From positions 15,712,422-15,776,421 of the forward strand of contig OY821518.1 in the NCBI GenBank assembly GCA_963682025.1: a stretch of 64,000 nt of DNA, given 5' to 3'. Positions 11,020 to 22,210 of this stretch are shown here, piece after piece. The translations under genes were made by a program, and so were the position numbers. The stretch's first letter is position 1. Each line of letters starts with the position of its first letter. This DNA comes from Cordilura impudica (taxonomy: Eukaryota; Arthropoda; Insecta; Diptera; Scathophagidae). The notes below the pieces were generated by a model, which did no database searches, had not been told where the DNA came from, and saw only the letters and a list, made by a program, of their open reading frames with translations.

Positions 11020-12900
11020 GGTTATTAATTTTTTCACCAATACAATCTCAATTCTCACTGATTTTGTCTTACGTCTTACGCTGTTTTTGTGATTGTATTG
11101 TTAAATAGATTTTAATCCCCGCGTTTACACATCAAAAACAATTATTTTTGGTCCCTGTTTCAAACATACACCCTGCAATATTTCAAAAAACACGTTTTTT
11201 TTTCCAAATTTTTAAATATTACGATCTTTCTAGAATAAAATTTAAAAACTAAAACATTTTCAAATTCTAAAATCATATTTATATCAACCTAAACGTAATT
11301 ACAGTCTTTTAAAATAAAGGGTCAATATTTAAGATTCTAAATAATTATGGAACTAAAATGAGGGGGTTTTTAAAATGTTTTAAATTAATTAAATGAAGAA
11401 AAAATATTTTAAAAATATATATTCTCACTTTCATTACCACGAAAAATTATGCCTTAAAGTTTTATTTACATCTAATGAGGTCTGTTTAAATTATAATTTA
11501 CGTTGGCATGAAATCACCCAAGTAAAAACTAGCTCACCAAAGCCGGGTATTATTTGAAAATACAAATTCTCATATTATTAAAGAAAACATTAAAGCCTTT
11601 GTATTAAAGAATATCTACTTCGAATAGACGAAAAAAAAAAAACAAATATTTTCTTAATAAAAACAATATTTTCATAAGAAAAGCTATTTGTTTAGTTAAA
11701 TATTTGTTTCTATCGATTGACTAAGAAATTAGTCAGGTTCAAGATGAAATGAATTTAGTTTAGTCTTTACCATTTGCGCCTTGTCCTCTGTCAGACACGG
11801 GTTTACTTTGTCCCATTTGCCTCAAATTTTTGACATATCGTTTATGGAAATAATGCCACAAAGTTCTTAATTAGCTATTGTATAATTACTTGCAAATTAT
11901 TTAAGAGCACAATTTGTTTCAGTTAATTATTTTATATTCCTTATTTGTTCTGTATAACACGATTAACTACCTTTGTTAAGTCAGCATGAAAATTCTACAT
12001 ATTTAAACTAAGAATTTAATCAATTCCGTTCGTGCATAACCAAGTCACGTTGATAAGATAATTCAATTACGATTGAACCGTATAGCAAGCCGTTACCATT
12101 TCTAAATGTGTTTGTAAATTTGCCTTTGATTGTTATTGACTTAACTAAAATTTTCCTATATCATTATCAAAATCTTATAGTTGCTAAGACTTACCGTAAT
12201 GTGTTTATTGAATTTTTCCGGCCTTTATAAAAATAAAGATAAAATCATACAAACATAAAATCAGAACAAAAGCAAACAATTTTTGCATCGCCATCATCAT
12301 GAACATGAAAATAAACAAAAAAAAAAAAGACTAACAATAGTACAACGCAAAAAACAAATCAGTGAAAACCATTTAAAAACTAACAAGTTTAACCAAGCAC
12401 GCAAGAGTTAACACAAAAAACCATAATGACCAAAAGGTCTTTTCTTTTTGGAAAAAAAAAACCCATCTTAGTATAATCATCCAACCGTAAAAATTGTATC
12501 GTATGCAAACCGTAATCTATATGAGCTTCTGATGGTTAAATGTGATTATTGCTGAAAATGATTATGATTATGTACTAAATAATGTTAGGAAAATATTTAT
12601 ATATTTTATCAGAATACTATTGTAACACCGTTTTCATGGCGATTTCAGAAATTTATATTAAATTTCGAATAAGAAAATTTTAGTTATTATAAATTTTATA
12701 ATTATTTACAAAATGGAGAAAAACAAATAAAAGTTTTGTGTTGTGCCGGGTTTTTCGGTACCCTCCATCTGTGTCTTAAACTCAATATTATAAACAATGT
12801 TGGGCACGGTTGGTTACCATAAAACTTTTTTAATATTTGAATTTATATCTGTTTGTTTTTCTTTGAATTAAGAATTTTTTATAATTTCTTATTTATTGTT
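11020..12900. other. No gene seen
   Basis: Sequence of ordinary AT-rich composition between the two low-complexity arrays. I see no credible reading frame, terminal repeats or RNA gene. It is the spacer of the large inverted arrangement spanning 8.4-18.8 kb. Confidence 0.5.
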
Positions 12901-12902
12901 TT

Positions 12903-13240
12903 TATACCCTCCACACCTCAGTGGCAGAAGGTATATATAGGTTTGTCCTTCCGTTTGTAACGCATCGAAATAAGTTCCTGAGACCCCAAAAAAATATATT
13001 TTCTTGATCCTTATAAAAAGGGAAGTTGATTTACCGATGGCCGTCTGTCCGTCTGTCTGTCTGTCCGTCTGTCTGTCTGTCCGTCTGTCTGTGGAAATCA
13101 TGATCACGCCGTCAATATCTAACCTACACCGCTCGTTTTTGTATAAAATCGTTTACTAACATCCCAAAGGAGTTGCTATTTAAAATTGTCAAAATTGGTC
13201 AAAGGGTTCACGAGCTATGAATGAAACTTTGAAAAAACTG
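12903..13240 (+). mobile_element. mini-me-like element fragment with (GTCY)n
   Basis: Begins TATACCCTCCACACC and includes GAAGGTATATATAGG followed by GGCCGTCTGTCCGTCTGTC, a long GTCY microsatellite. The order of a TATACCCT start, a GGGTAT-like hairpin partner and a GTCY tract is that described for dipteran mini-me (DINE-1-related, Helitron-like) elements. It belongs to a different subfamily from the copies at 23002 and 40012, and the 3' end is not defined. Confidence 0.65.
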
Positions 13241-13439
13241 TTGAAAAAATAAAATTTTTCAGTGTGTTTGTTGTTTTTCTTAAGATATGTTGTATATGTT
13301 GTAATTCTTCGTATTGTTGAAGTCATTACAGTTGTGTGTATGTTAATACTGCACGTGTTACATTGGCCTAAACAAGTTTTACCACATATTTTTTTTTATC
13401 ATTAAAATTAAATATTAAAAATTAAAAATTAATAAAAAT

Positions 13440-13624
13440 AAAAAGTGCAAAATTAAAAATGGAAAATGAAAATTGAAAAATGAAAAATGAAAAATGGAAA
13501 ATGGGAAATGAAAAATGGTAAATGAAAAATGAAAAATGAAAATTGAAAATTGAAAAATGGAAAATGAATATTGAAAATTGAAAAATTAAAAATGGAAAAA
13601 GGAAAATGAAAAATGAAAAATGAA

Positions 13625-13656
<32 letters not shown>

Positions 13657-13728
13657 GGAAAATGAAAAATGAAAATGAAAAATTGAAAATCGGAAATGGA
13701 AAATGAAAAATGAAAAATGAAAAATGAA

Positions 13729-13760
<32 letters not shown>

Positions 13761-13902
13761 GAAAAATGAAAAATAAAAATGGAAAATTCAAAATGGAAAA
13801 TTAAAAATTAAAAATGGATAATGAGAATTGGAAAATGGAACATGAAAAATGAAAAATGAAAATTGAAAATTGAAAAATGGAAAATGGAAAATGAAAATTG
13901 AA

Positions 13903-13934
<32 letters not shown>

Positions 13935-14028
13935 GGAAAATGAAAAATGGTAAATGAAAAATGAAAATTGAAAATTGAAAAATGGAAAATGAATATTGAA
14001 AATTGAAAAATTAAAAATGGAAAAAGGA

Positions 14029-14060
<32 letters not shown>

Positions 14061-14281
14061 GAAAAATGAAAAATGAAAAATAAAAATGGAAAATGAAAAG
14101 TGGAAAATGAAAATGGAAAATTCAAAATGGAAAATGGAAAATGGAAAATGAAAAATTAAAAATGGATAATGAGAATTGGAAAATGGAACATGAAAAATGA
14201 AAAATGAAAAATGAAAAATGAAAATTGAAAATTGAAAAATGGAAAATGGAAATTTAAAAATGAAAAATGAAAAATGAAAAT

Positions 14282-14339
<58 letters not shown>

Positions 14340-14425
14340 AAAAATGAAAAATAGAAAGTGAAAAATGGAAAATGAAAAATCAAAATTGAAAAATGGAAAA
14401 TGAAAAATGAAAAATGAAAAATGAA

Positions 14426-14458
<33 letters not shown>

Positions 14459-14571
14459 AAAAATGAAAATGGAAAATGAAATATTTTAAATTAAAAATGA
14501 CAAATGGAAAATGAAAAATTAAAAATGAAAAATGAAAAATGAAAAATGAAAAATGAAAAATGAAAGATGAA

Positions 14572-14624
<53 letters not shown>

Positions 14625-14955
14625 GAGAAATTAAAAATTAAAAATTAAAAATTAAAAATTAAAAATTAAAAATTAAAAATTAAAAATTAAAAATTAAAAA
14701 TTAAAAATTAAAAATTAAAAATTAAAAATTAAAAATTAAAAATTAAAAATTAAAAATTAAAAATTAAAAATTAAATATTAAAAATTAAAAATTAAAAATT
14801 AAAAATTAAAAATTAAAAATTAAAAATTAAAAATTAAAAATTAAAAATTAAAAATTAAAAATTAAAAATTAAAAACTAAAAATGAAAAACGAAAGATAAA
14901 AATTGATAAGTGAAAAATAGAAAATGATAAATTAAAAATGAAAATTGAAAATGAA
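13440..14955. repeat. A-rich (GAAAAAT)-type degenerate minisatellite
   Basis: About 1.5 kb of GAAAAATGAAAAATGGAAAATG variants, poor in C on this strand. It is the reverse complement in type of the array at 8930-11012. A block of roughly 350 bp around 13550-13810 recurs with small changes at 13970-14130, indicating higher-order duplication. The array ends in a homogeneous 7-bp repeat (14632-14876). Phe/His-rich minus-strand reading frames are repeat products. Confidence 0.95.
14632..14876. repeat. (AAAAATT)n, about 35 near-perfect copies
   Basis: A nearly uninterrupted heptanucleotide run with a single obvious change (TTAAATATT near 14773). Its regularity contrasts with the diverged minisatellite it adjoins, implying recent expansion or gene-conversion-like homogenisation. 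Confidence 0.95.
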
Positions 14956-15539
14956 AAAGGTGGAACTATCCAGGCAGACTCGATGAGAAAACTTATGTAA
15001 CAAGTTTTCTTTAAAAAACATTAAATTATAGTATAATTTTGAATTTTTCGAAATTTTAATGAATTTGTTATATTTTTCAAAACATGTTTCGTTTTCAGTG
15101 AACCAATTATTTAATTACATGACGGAAAACTCAATTTACAAAGAAAGGGAGTACAATAACAACTTGGTTTCTATGGGAAAGTTTTTTTTATATATTAATC
15201 AGTTTTCTATCATTACACCGCGTTACACACATTCTGTCCTATGAACTATACCTTTTCGGAAAGGGGAGATTTTCATGTACACGTCATTTCATGTACACGT
15301 CAGAATTTTTTTTTTTTTTTTAAGTATAAAGTATAAAGCTCGTAGTGTCCGTCTGTCCGCCTGTGTGAAAGACTTTGGATAGATTTTTAACCCTTTTTCC
15401 GTGATCCAATCGAGCTGAATTTTTGCAAGCATACTCTTGGCAATGTCTGCATCACGTATTTTTTTTTTTTTTTTTTTAAATCTTTTTTTTTCAGCATAAC
15501 TTGACTCCAAATTTTTAAACTACTAAAGCGTTCCAAAAA

Positions 15540-16470
15540 ATGCAGTGCCCGACTCGAAATTGCTTTTGTTACATTTGTGGCTTATTCGCGACAAGTAAAA
15601 ATTTGAAAAATATTACGAAAACAGTGGTTAATCCGTTTCAGAAAATATTCAGGACTGCTTATGTTCCTTACTTGTGGTATACTCCGGAAGTCGTGTGCGA
15701 CTATTGCTATAGAAATTTATGCAAGTTTACTGATGGAAAGTCAACAATAAAGTACGCTGTAGCTACAATTTGGCTACAACGTACGGAGCACTGCAATGAA
15801 TTGTGCTACTTTACCGTAATTTTTACTCAAACTAAAGGGTACCAATACTTTCGCCGCAACAAAATTCGCTACGCTAATGTAGAATCGGTTATTCCAGCGG
15901 TTCTGTACTCACCAGAAGAACGAATTTAGCCATGGAGAACCAACAGTAGTACCAACAATGCTATCAACATTTCTTGCATCGAATGCGAGATGCGAGAGTC
16001 CAGAAGTATCGGAATTTGTACCAACATCCAGTGAACTTGGGGCTGCAGTGACGCATTTGGTAATGCAAGCCGACTTCAATGACCTTGTACGAGACGAAAA
16101 TTTGTCGAGGAAAATAGTGGCGGCTGATTTTAAAATAACAGCCACTCGTGAATGACGTAGCACTATTCCATATGACGAATTTTTTATTATTATGATATTG
16201 ATTCGATGTTTGCAAAAATTGGTTACCCTCATATTTCAGAGAAGTGGCGACTTTTCACCGATGCATCGGTCAACACCCTTAAAGTCGTGCTGCTTCATAT
16301 CGGTAACAAACATCCATCTGTCCCGATCGCATATGCCACAAACCTCAAAGGAACATACGAAGGCATGGAATTAATATTACCAAGAGCATAATTGGAAAAT
16401 ATGCTGCGATCTGAAAATGGTCGGATTACTCATGGGTCTTAAGCGTGGATTTCCAATCTTTATTAACCTT
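15540..16470 (+). pseudogene. Decayed gene of an unnamed arthropod repeat-encoded family (Cys-rich N-terminus)
   Basis: The ATG at 15540 opens a frame starting MQCPTRNCFCYICGLF, with later pairs VVCDYCY and ELCYFTV, which looks like a zinc-binding N-terminal region. After a break near 15929 the downstream frames give FNDLVRDENLSRK, then EKWRLFTDASVNTLKVVLLH and GNKHPSVPIAYATNLKGTYE. A further shift near 16372 leads to HNWKICCDLKMVGLLMGLKR. I recall this order (CxxCG N-terminus, WRLFxDxS.xSLKxVLLH, CCDLKxVxLLxGL) from a multicopy uncharacterised protein family in insects and other invertebrates. The D residues in WRLFTDAS and CCDLK could be RNase H-fold catalytic residues, which is inference. 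At least two frameshifts and one stop make it a pseudogene, and the C-terminus is missing. Confidence 0.65.
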
Positions 16471-16479
16471 TAACTTAAT

Positions 16480-17110
16480 AATTTAATTGTTAAATATTTT
16501 TAACTGAATTAGCTGAATATGCTGACTTAACGATAGAAAAATAGATTTAATACAAAAAATGCAATAAATACTTGCAGAAAGTTAACATGTAATAAATACA
16601 ATAAGAAGTTAATTTTTCAGTCTATGTGGACTCAAAAATATACCCCTGGTTTTGGAAAAGAATAAAAATTTTTTTATAAACAAAAATTCAACTTTACACC
16701 AAAATGATTTTAACTATTTTCATCAAATTTTTCGTATCCAACACAAAATTGTACCAAAAATAAATATAAAAATAATTAATGGAAAATAGTGATGTACATA
16801 ACATCGAAATAAACGGAGTCTTTTATTATTTTCAAAATCAAATGTTATAAAAGTAACCCATAAAATTTGTATATCAATTTTATTGTTATCTCTAGACTTT
16901 ATAAGGTTAATATATCCCCTAGTGAAAATGTAAATTATTTTAAAGCCATTAATTTATAAAATCCGACTAGCAATGTTCTACCAATAATTATTAACTACAA
17001 ATTTGATTCCATTGAACTTGCAGTTTTTTCGCCAAATCTTTGCCAATGATGATTAAGAATTTGTTGTGTTTCAAAAAACGTTTTAAATTGTCATAATGTC
17101 GTCAATATAT
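16480..17110. other. No gene seen
   Basis: AT-rich sequence between the decayed gene ending near 16470 and the long-inverted-repeat transposon. No C-terminal continuation of the upstream gene family is recognised here. Confidence 0.5.
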
Positions 17111-17594
17111 ATATGGGCCGTTTCATGTCAAGTGATCCAACTTTTAAAACCGATGTCTTGCGATCGGGTCCTTTGGGATAGTAGCTTAGACACAATTTTC
17201 CAACAAGATCGGTCCAGAAATCTCTGAGTTAGAGGGGGTCATTTTGACCAAACGTGTTTTTTTTTTCTTATCCACGTAACTTTTTACCTATTATTCTTAG
17301 CAAAATTTTTCCCTAATAGTTTAGATAGCTATTTCTTCAGTCTTTCGGAAAAAAAATTAAAAAAAAATAAAAAAAAAAAACTTTTCATTTTTTTTTTCAA
17401 AAAAGAAAATTTTTTTTGGCTCAAAAGAATGCTTAGGTTTTTTCCTTTACCTTTCCTTTACCTTTCCAAATTTACCTTTCCGAGGGTATGTAACATACCT
17501 ATCTAAAATTTCATACCTTCGATACTGTAATACCCGCAATATGTTAACCTCACGAAAAAATCACTTTTTTTTTATAGAAATGTTGATGTTGAAG

Positions 17595-18235
17595 GAAATC
17601 AACTTAAAGTGCTTAACAGATGACTCGCCAGAAAATTTACACGAATGCCACGATTGCCTAAATTGACTATGTGTCCTAATGCAACAACTTCTTGCCACTT
17701 ACATGAAGTTCAAATTGCCTGGGAATCGCATTCATCAAAGAGAATCTAATCAACTCTTTTGATCGTGAATATATTGAGGAGGTGAAATTTGAATCTTGGA
17801 TTCAGACTGACAGATGCACATTGAAAACGATAATTTTAAATGTGGATGATTTTGTGGAAGAAATGTGTACAGGATAGCTAAACTTGAGATCCCATGACTT
17901 TTTAGTCAAAGAGCAATGGTCATTCTTCAAGGATTTGAAGATTCATTTGAAGTCTGATGAATTCGCTATTTCGAATGATTTCGCAGAAATCTATAAATAT
18001 GTTCTTCAGGATGCCATACAAGCATTCCACTTCAATAACGACCAAGCAACTATATTCACAGTAGTTATTTACTACATGAAAGATGAAAAAGTGGAACACA
18101 AAATTGTGGCAATCATATCCCACGATTTAAAACATGATACCTTTGCAGTTTAAGAGTACGAGAAGAAAATACTAAAATATCTGAAATCTAAATTTACAGT
18201 AGAGGAGGAAAAAGAAACCAGCAGCGAAATCAGCA
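17595..18235 (+). pseudogene. Decayed putative transposase of a second unnamed arthropod family
   Basis: The frame gives EEVKFESWIQTDRCTLKT, NVDDFVEEM, then after a stop HDFLVKEQWSFFKDLKIHL, NDFAEIYKYVLQDAIQAFHF, NNDQATIFTVVIYY and IISHDLKHDTFAV, followed by a lysine/glutamate-rich tail. I recall the same order (TDRxxLxT, HDFxxKxQ, DFxExYxxxxQDxxQxxxWNNxQAT, ISDxxKHDTxAV) from an uncharacterised protein family present in many copies in insect and other invertebrate genomes. Its position between long inverted repeats suggests it is the transposase of this element. The conserved D and E of DFxExY and the D of SHDxKHDT are candidate catalytic residues (inference). Stops and missing ends make it non-functional. 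Confidence 0.65.
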
Positions 18236-18436
18236 GCTGAACCTAGTAACGCCAAGAAAAGATTGGCGATTAATAAGCTGAATTAAAGACTGGGTATTTC
18301 GAAATGTACAAAACTTAAATACTTTATCAGCTACAATAAATTAATTAAAAAAATAGTTATGTTTTAAATGGACATAATGTGAGTACAATAAAATTTTATT
18401 ACATTCCTTATTTTTTTATTATTATTATTATTATAT

Positions 18437-18832
18437 ACTAGCAGATTCCAGCCCTCTAAATTCGAAATTCTAAGAAATTTTATTTTTTCATTAAATAAGG
18501 ACCCTAAAAGTATGCTAATCAATTATAGCCAATTCACAAATCAACACAAAAAACAAACTCAGTTTTATTACAAACACATTAATAAATTTAGTAAACACAC
18601 ACATAGCATTATATAATTTTATGTATGTGTTAGTAGCAACTATAAATGCAATTTAATCAAAATAAAGAAAAAAAATTTAAAAATTTCTAAATCTGCAAAA
18701 CGGCTAAAAAGAAATACCTTTCAAATAATATACGTTTGGCCAAAATCGGGATAAAACGGTAGAACAAAACATCAGTCACAAGAAATCGCCTAGCCTATTA
18801 GGTAATATTATAGATTAATTTAATTATTATAA
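18437..18832 (-). repeat. Dispersed repeat, right partner of inverted pair
   Basis: Reverse complement of 8412-8790, from CTAGCAGATTCCAG through CGGCTAAAAAGAAATACCTTT to CACAAGAAATCGCCTAG. It is preceded by a (TTA)n run. It lies inside the long-inverted-repeat transposon, so its insertion is younger than that element. Confidence 0.8.
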
Positions 18833-19529
18833 CAAATAAATAAAAAAAATAATTTTTCAACATTTCTATAGACAAAAAGTGATTTTGTTCTTGAGGTTAA
18901 CATATTGCGGGTATTACAGTAACGAAGGTATGAAATTTTAGTTAGGTATGTTATATACCGTTAGAAAGGTTAATTTGTCTAGTTTTTCAATGTATGCTTT
19001 ATTTTAGGTTTTGGAAACACTTAGGTACACACTAATAGGAAAAAATTCAAATTAGTGCATATGCTAAAAATTGAAAAACCGTTGTCTTAAAGGAAAAAAA
19101 CTAAGCTTTCTTTTGAGCCCAAAAAAATCTATTTTGAAAAAAAAAATGAAAAAAATTTTTTATTTTGAAAAAAAGCCAAAAAAAATTATTTTTTTTTTTA
19201 ATGTTTTTTCCGAAAGACTGAAGAAATAGCTATCTTCTAAACTACATGGATGAGAAAAAACACCTGTTTGGTCAAAATGTCAAATTTTGACCCCCTATAA
19301 CTCAGAGAGTTCTGGACCAATTTTGTTGAAAAATGGTGCCTTAGCGACTATCAATAGGACTAACCTTGATGCAAATTTCACCCCGATCGGAAGAAATCGG
19401 TTTTAAAAGTTGGATCACTTGACATGAAATGCCCCATATATATTCCTTAATTTAATCAGTGAAATAAAAAAATTCTGCTTAAAAGCAAAAGTCGGTTGCC
19501 CGACTTATTGGATTTTTTTGTCAACCCTG

Positions 19530-19600
19530 AGGGAAAATAGAGTAAAAACATTTGATCTTGATCCTGAATAATTTCAAACTCAATCATTAAAATAATAAAG
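19530..19600 (+). repeat. Short dispersed repeat fragment
   Basis: The segment AGTAAAAACATTTGATCTTG followed by CCTGAATAATTTCAAACTCAATCAT is shared with the right ends of the repeats at 21946-22210 and 52290-52610. Only this end of the repeat is present here. Confidence 0.7.
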
Positions 19601-19618
19601 ATCGAAAACTAGATTTTT

Positions 19619-19861
19619 ATTTGTATTTTACGTTCGTCTAATCAGTCTCTTTTATGCGTTACGCGAAATAAAACAAAGAAAAAAGCGGGAAATAATGGTA
19701 TATATATCATTTCAGTGGTTAATAAATTAAATAAAATGTATACCCCTGAAGATGCTGCAAATAAATCAGTGAAACGTTGGGAGAAGTATGGAAACTATAA
19801 CTTTGTTTTATTTCGCATAACGCATAAAAGAGACTGATTAGCCGAAAGTAAAATACAAATA
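19619..19861. repeat. Long hairpin: ~57-bp inverted repeat with ~125-bp loop
   Basis: The left arm contains TTTGTATTTTACGTTCGTCT then AATCAGTCTCTTTTATGCGTT and GCGAAATAAAACAAAG. The right arm (19803-19861) is its reverse complement with about four mismatches. The loop holds CTGAAGATGCTGCAAATAA followed by ATCAGTGAAACGTTGGG, which resembles the CTGAnGA...GAAAC core reported at the ends of Penelope-like elements. No Penelope coding sequence is seen nearby. Confidence 0.75.
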
Positions 19862-19921
19862 TTACACACAAACAGTCAATCAACAACAACAAACAACAAG
19901 GTTTTTTATTTTTATAGAATA

Positions 19922-21306
19922 CTAGCTGAACCCGGAGTACTTCGCTATCCCTCATCGTTATAAAATAAAACAAAATAATAAAAAAATATTTATACATTAA
20001 CAAAATATTATTTATTTAATTTAGAATTAATTATTGCAATGTTTTAGAATGTACAATATTTTTAGTTTGTCCATCTGGAGCATAAACATATAAATCGGTG
20101 GGTTTCCCTACACGTGAGCATGCAACATAAAGCTGTCCATGCGAGAAACATGGATTGGCTAAATTTAAGCCGCAAACTTGAAGAGATTGACCTTGAGCTT
20201 TGTTAACAGTCATCGCAAACGCTAATCGAACAGGAAACTGTAATCGTTTGAAGTCGAATGGTAAATCAGTTGGGATCATTGGAATGCGTGGCAAAAGTAC
20301 ATCTGTTCCTTTATATTTTCCTGTTATAATGGTCGCTTCTATTAAATTATTTAGCATTTTTTTACTGCAAGTCGAGTGCCATTGCAAAGCCGTGGTGGAT
20401 CGATATTGCGCAGTAAAATAATGGGCACTCCAATTTTGAGTTGTAGCACATGTGGTGGAAAGCCTGCCACATCAATAATCGAATATAAAAAATTGGGTGT
20501 AGTGAGTGAAAGTTTCACACTGTGAAAGTTTAAGGAAGAATGATGTACAAGTCTGGCTTCCTACAAATCGGAAACAAAGGGACGTGGCCCGCCGACTTTC
20601 GCATGGAATGTATACCTATTTAAGAAAACACCTTATTAAGCAAATCACTCCATGCCAAATATTGAGTTATATGGGCCGGGTCCCGCCCCTTTGTCCACTA
20701 ACAACTTTATATAGTCAAGGGCTTAATAGAAGTTATTACGGATTTTAATTTTTCTAAAAAGGGCGTGGTCCCGCCCGGTTTTCTTGTAGTACTATTTCTA
20801 TTAATTTCAATACGATATATACCAAATATCATCGCCGTAGGTTAAAAAATGGCCGAGATAGAACGATTTTAAATTTTGGGTTATATGGGCGGGACTACGG
20901 CCCTTTTCCCACTAACAACTTTATATAGTTAAGGACTTAGTATTTCGCAAAAATATCCTTTTGTGAAAATTTCTGACGATCCTTCCAGTAGTTTAGAAGA
21001 TATTACGATTTTTTTTCTAAAAAGGGGCGTGGTCCCGCCCACTTTTCTCCTGGTGTATATTTCTATTCATGCCAATACCATATGCACCAAATATGACCGC
21101 TGTAGGTCAAAAAATTCCCGAGATATGATGATTTAAAGTTTTGGATTATATGGGCGTGGCACCGCCCCTTTGTCTAATCAAAAGTTCATATAGCCTATTA
21201 TTCCTTCCAGAGTCACAGTAACACGCCATGAAAATTTCAGGAAGATCGGTTCAGGGGTTTGGCCTCCTATAAAGCACAAACAAACACATTCATTTTTATA
21301 TATATA
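19922..21306 (-). mobile_element. Helitron, minus strand, internally deleted
   Basis: On the minus strand the element starts TCTATATATATAAAAATGAA (21306 leftward) with an A immediately before it, and ends CAGCTAG (19922-19925) with a T immediately after it. TC start, CTAG end and insertion between A and T without duplication are the Helitron hallmarks. Just upstream of the 3' end lies a helicase C-terminus (20031-20500). The 5' half consists of diverged units of 230-260 bp built around GGGCGTGGTCCCGCCC, ATATGGGCGGG, CTAACAACTTTATATAGT and GTAGGTTAAAAAATGGCCGAG. The rolling-circle replication initiator region is absent, so it is not autonomous. Confidence 0.85.
20031..20500 (-). pseudogene. 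Helitron Pif1-family helicase, C-terminal fragment
   Basis: The main frame contains LPRIPMIPTDLPFDFKRLQF, PVRLAFAMTVNKAQGQSL and HGQLYVACSRVGKPTDLYVY, the C-terminal helicase core of Helitron proteins; the NKAQGQS and ACSRVGKP segments correspond to the last helicase motifs. Upstream, in a frame shifted by one base at a run of seven A near 20355, are FPPHVLQLKIGVPIILLRN and PPRLCNGTRLAVKK, the expected preceding block. The Walker A and B motifs and the HUH endonuclease domain are missing. The stop codon (20031) lies 106 bp before the element's 3' CTAG end, the usual arrangement. Confidence 0.85.
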
Positions 21307-21309
21307 GAT

Positions 21310-21941
21310 TGAAAGCAGATTAATTATAATTTAAGGTAAAATGGGGCGAAAAAGGGGGATTTGGTAATAAAAAAAATGTATGGCTACCTTACCTGTAGAT
21401 AAAAAGTGTATAAAACTTTAGGTAAATACATATTACAAAAAAAGTATTTTGTATAGCAAACATTGTTTGTGGTATAAGTAAGTATCTGAATTAAAAGAAA
21501 GGGGGCGGTGAAGTGGGCGTGGTTCATAGTTATATTGCGACGTTAACAGTATTAAGAGCAATATAATACCAAATAAAAAAAATCCGTTTGAAGGATCAAA
21601 TTTGTATAGAGAACAAAAAGTTTAAAACTTTCCAGCAAAATTTGGTGTGAAAAGGGGCGTGAAAGGGGGCGTGGCGTAAGAAATGTTTATTTCTACCTCG
21701 CCTGGAGTATAATGTGTATACAATTTGAAGTAAATCTGTTAAAAATTATATGGGAGCAATTACATCATTTTAAAAAAGTGGGCGTAAAAGTGGGCGTGGT
21801 CGAAAAAAGTACCCTATTAATCATGCCAGAGTCCCAGTTAAATGCTGGGAAAATTTCAGGAAGATCGGTCCAGAGGTTTGGTCTCCTATAAGGTACAAAC
21901 AAACAAATAAACAAACACACATTCCATTTTATATATATCGA
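21310..21941 (-). mobile_element. Second Helitron 5' region, fragment
   Basis: On the minus strand it starts TCGATATATATAAAATGGAA at 21941, preceded by A, followed by TTTGTTTGTACCTTATAGGAG and AAACCTCTGGACCGATCTTC. This is the same layout as the 5' end of the Helitron ending at 21306. It contains repeated GGGCGTGGC and AAGTGGGCGTGGTC segments. No 3' end is seen because the other Helitron begins where this one stops. Confidence 0.65.
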
Positions 21942-21945
21942 TATT

Positions 21946-22210
21946 GAAATTTAAAATACACAGGGCGCACCGTTAACATAGAATGTAAGTTTAGCAAGAA
22001 CGAATAGTTTTTCTTGTTTTTTTGCAAAACAAAAACAAACATGTATATTGTAGTATGCAATGTGTAGTCATATACAAACATAATTGTTTCAAATTTGCTT
22101 TATACTTTAGTTTGTTATATTGGAATGTTTTTTTTTTTTGCTTTATTTAAAGTAAAAAGATATTATCTTGAGCCTGAATAATTTCGAACTCAATCATCAA
22201 AATCTGAAAA
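21946..22210 (+). repeat. Dispersed repeat shared with 52290-52610
   Basis: Contains CAGGGCGCACCGTTAACATA, TAGTATGCAATGTGTAGTCA, TATACAAACATAATTGTTTC and TTTATTTAAAGTAAAAA, then CTTGAGCCTGAATAATTTC. The same series occurs at 52290-52610, and its last part occurs at 19530-19600. No coding sequence is seen. Confidence 0.7.

Larger units (their letters stand above)
17112..19434 (+). mobile_element. DNA transposon with ~480-570-bp terminal inverted repeats
   Basis: The left end from TGGGCCGTTTCATGTCAAGT through GATCCAACTTTTAAAACCGAT, a GATCGGTCCAGAA-like segment, TAACTCAGAG-type and GACCAAA segments is matched in reverse complement at 18860-19434. The inner boundary lies near the shared AACATATTGCGGGTATTACAG. 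ATATATAT lies outside both ends, so the exact target duplication cannot be fixed. A decayed gene lies between the repeats (17595-18235). A separate dispersed repeat (18437-18832) is inserted between that gene and the right inverted repeat. Confidence 0.75.

Noticed and set aside
13453..14383. Minus-strand Phe/His-rich frames of 75-112 codons
   Set aside because: Products of the A-rich minisatellite on the opposite strand.
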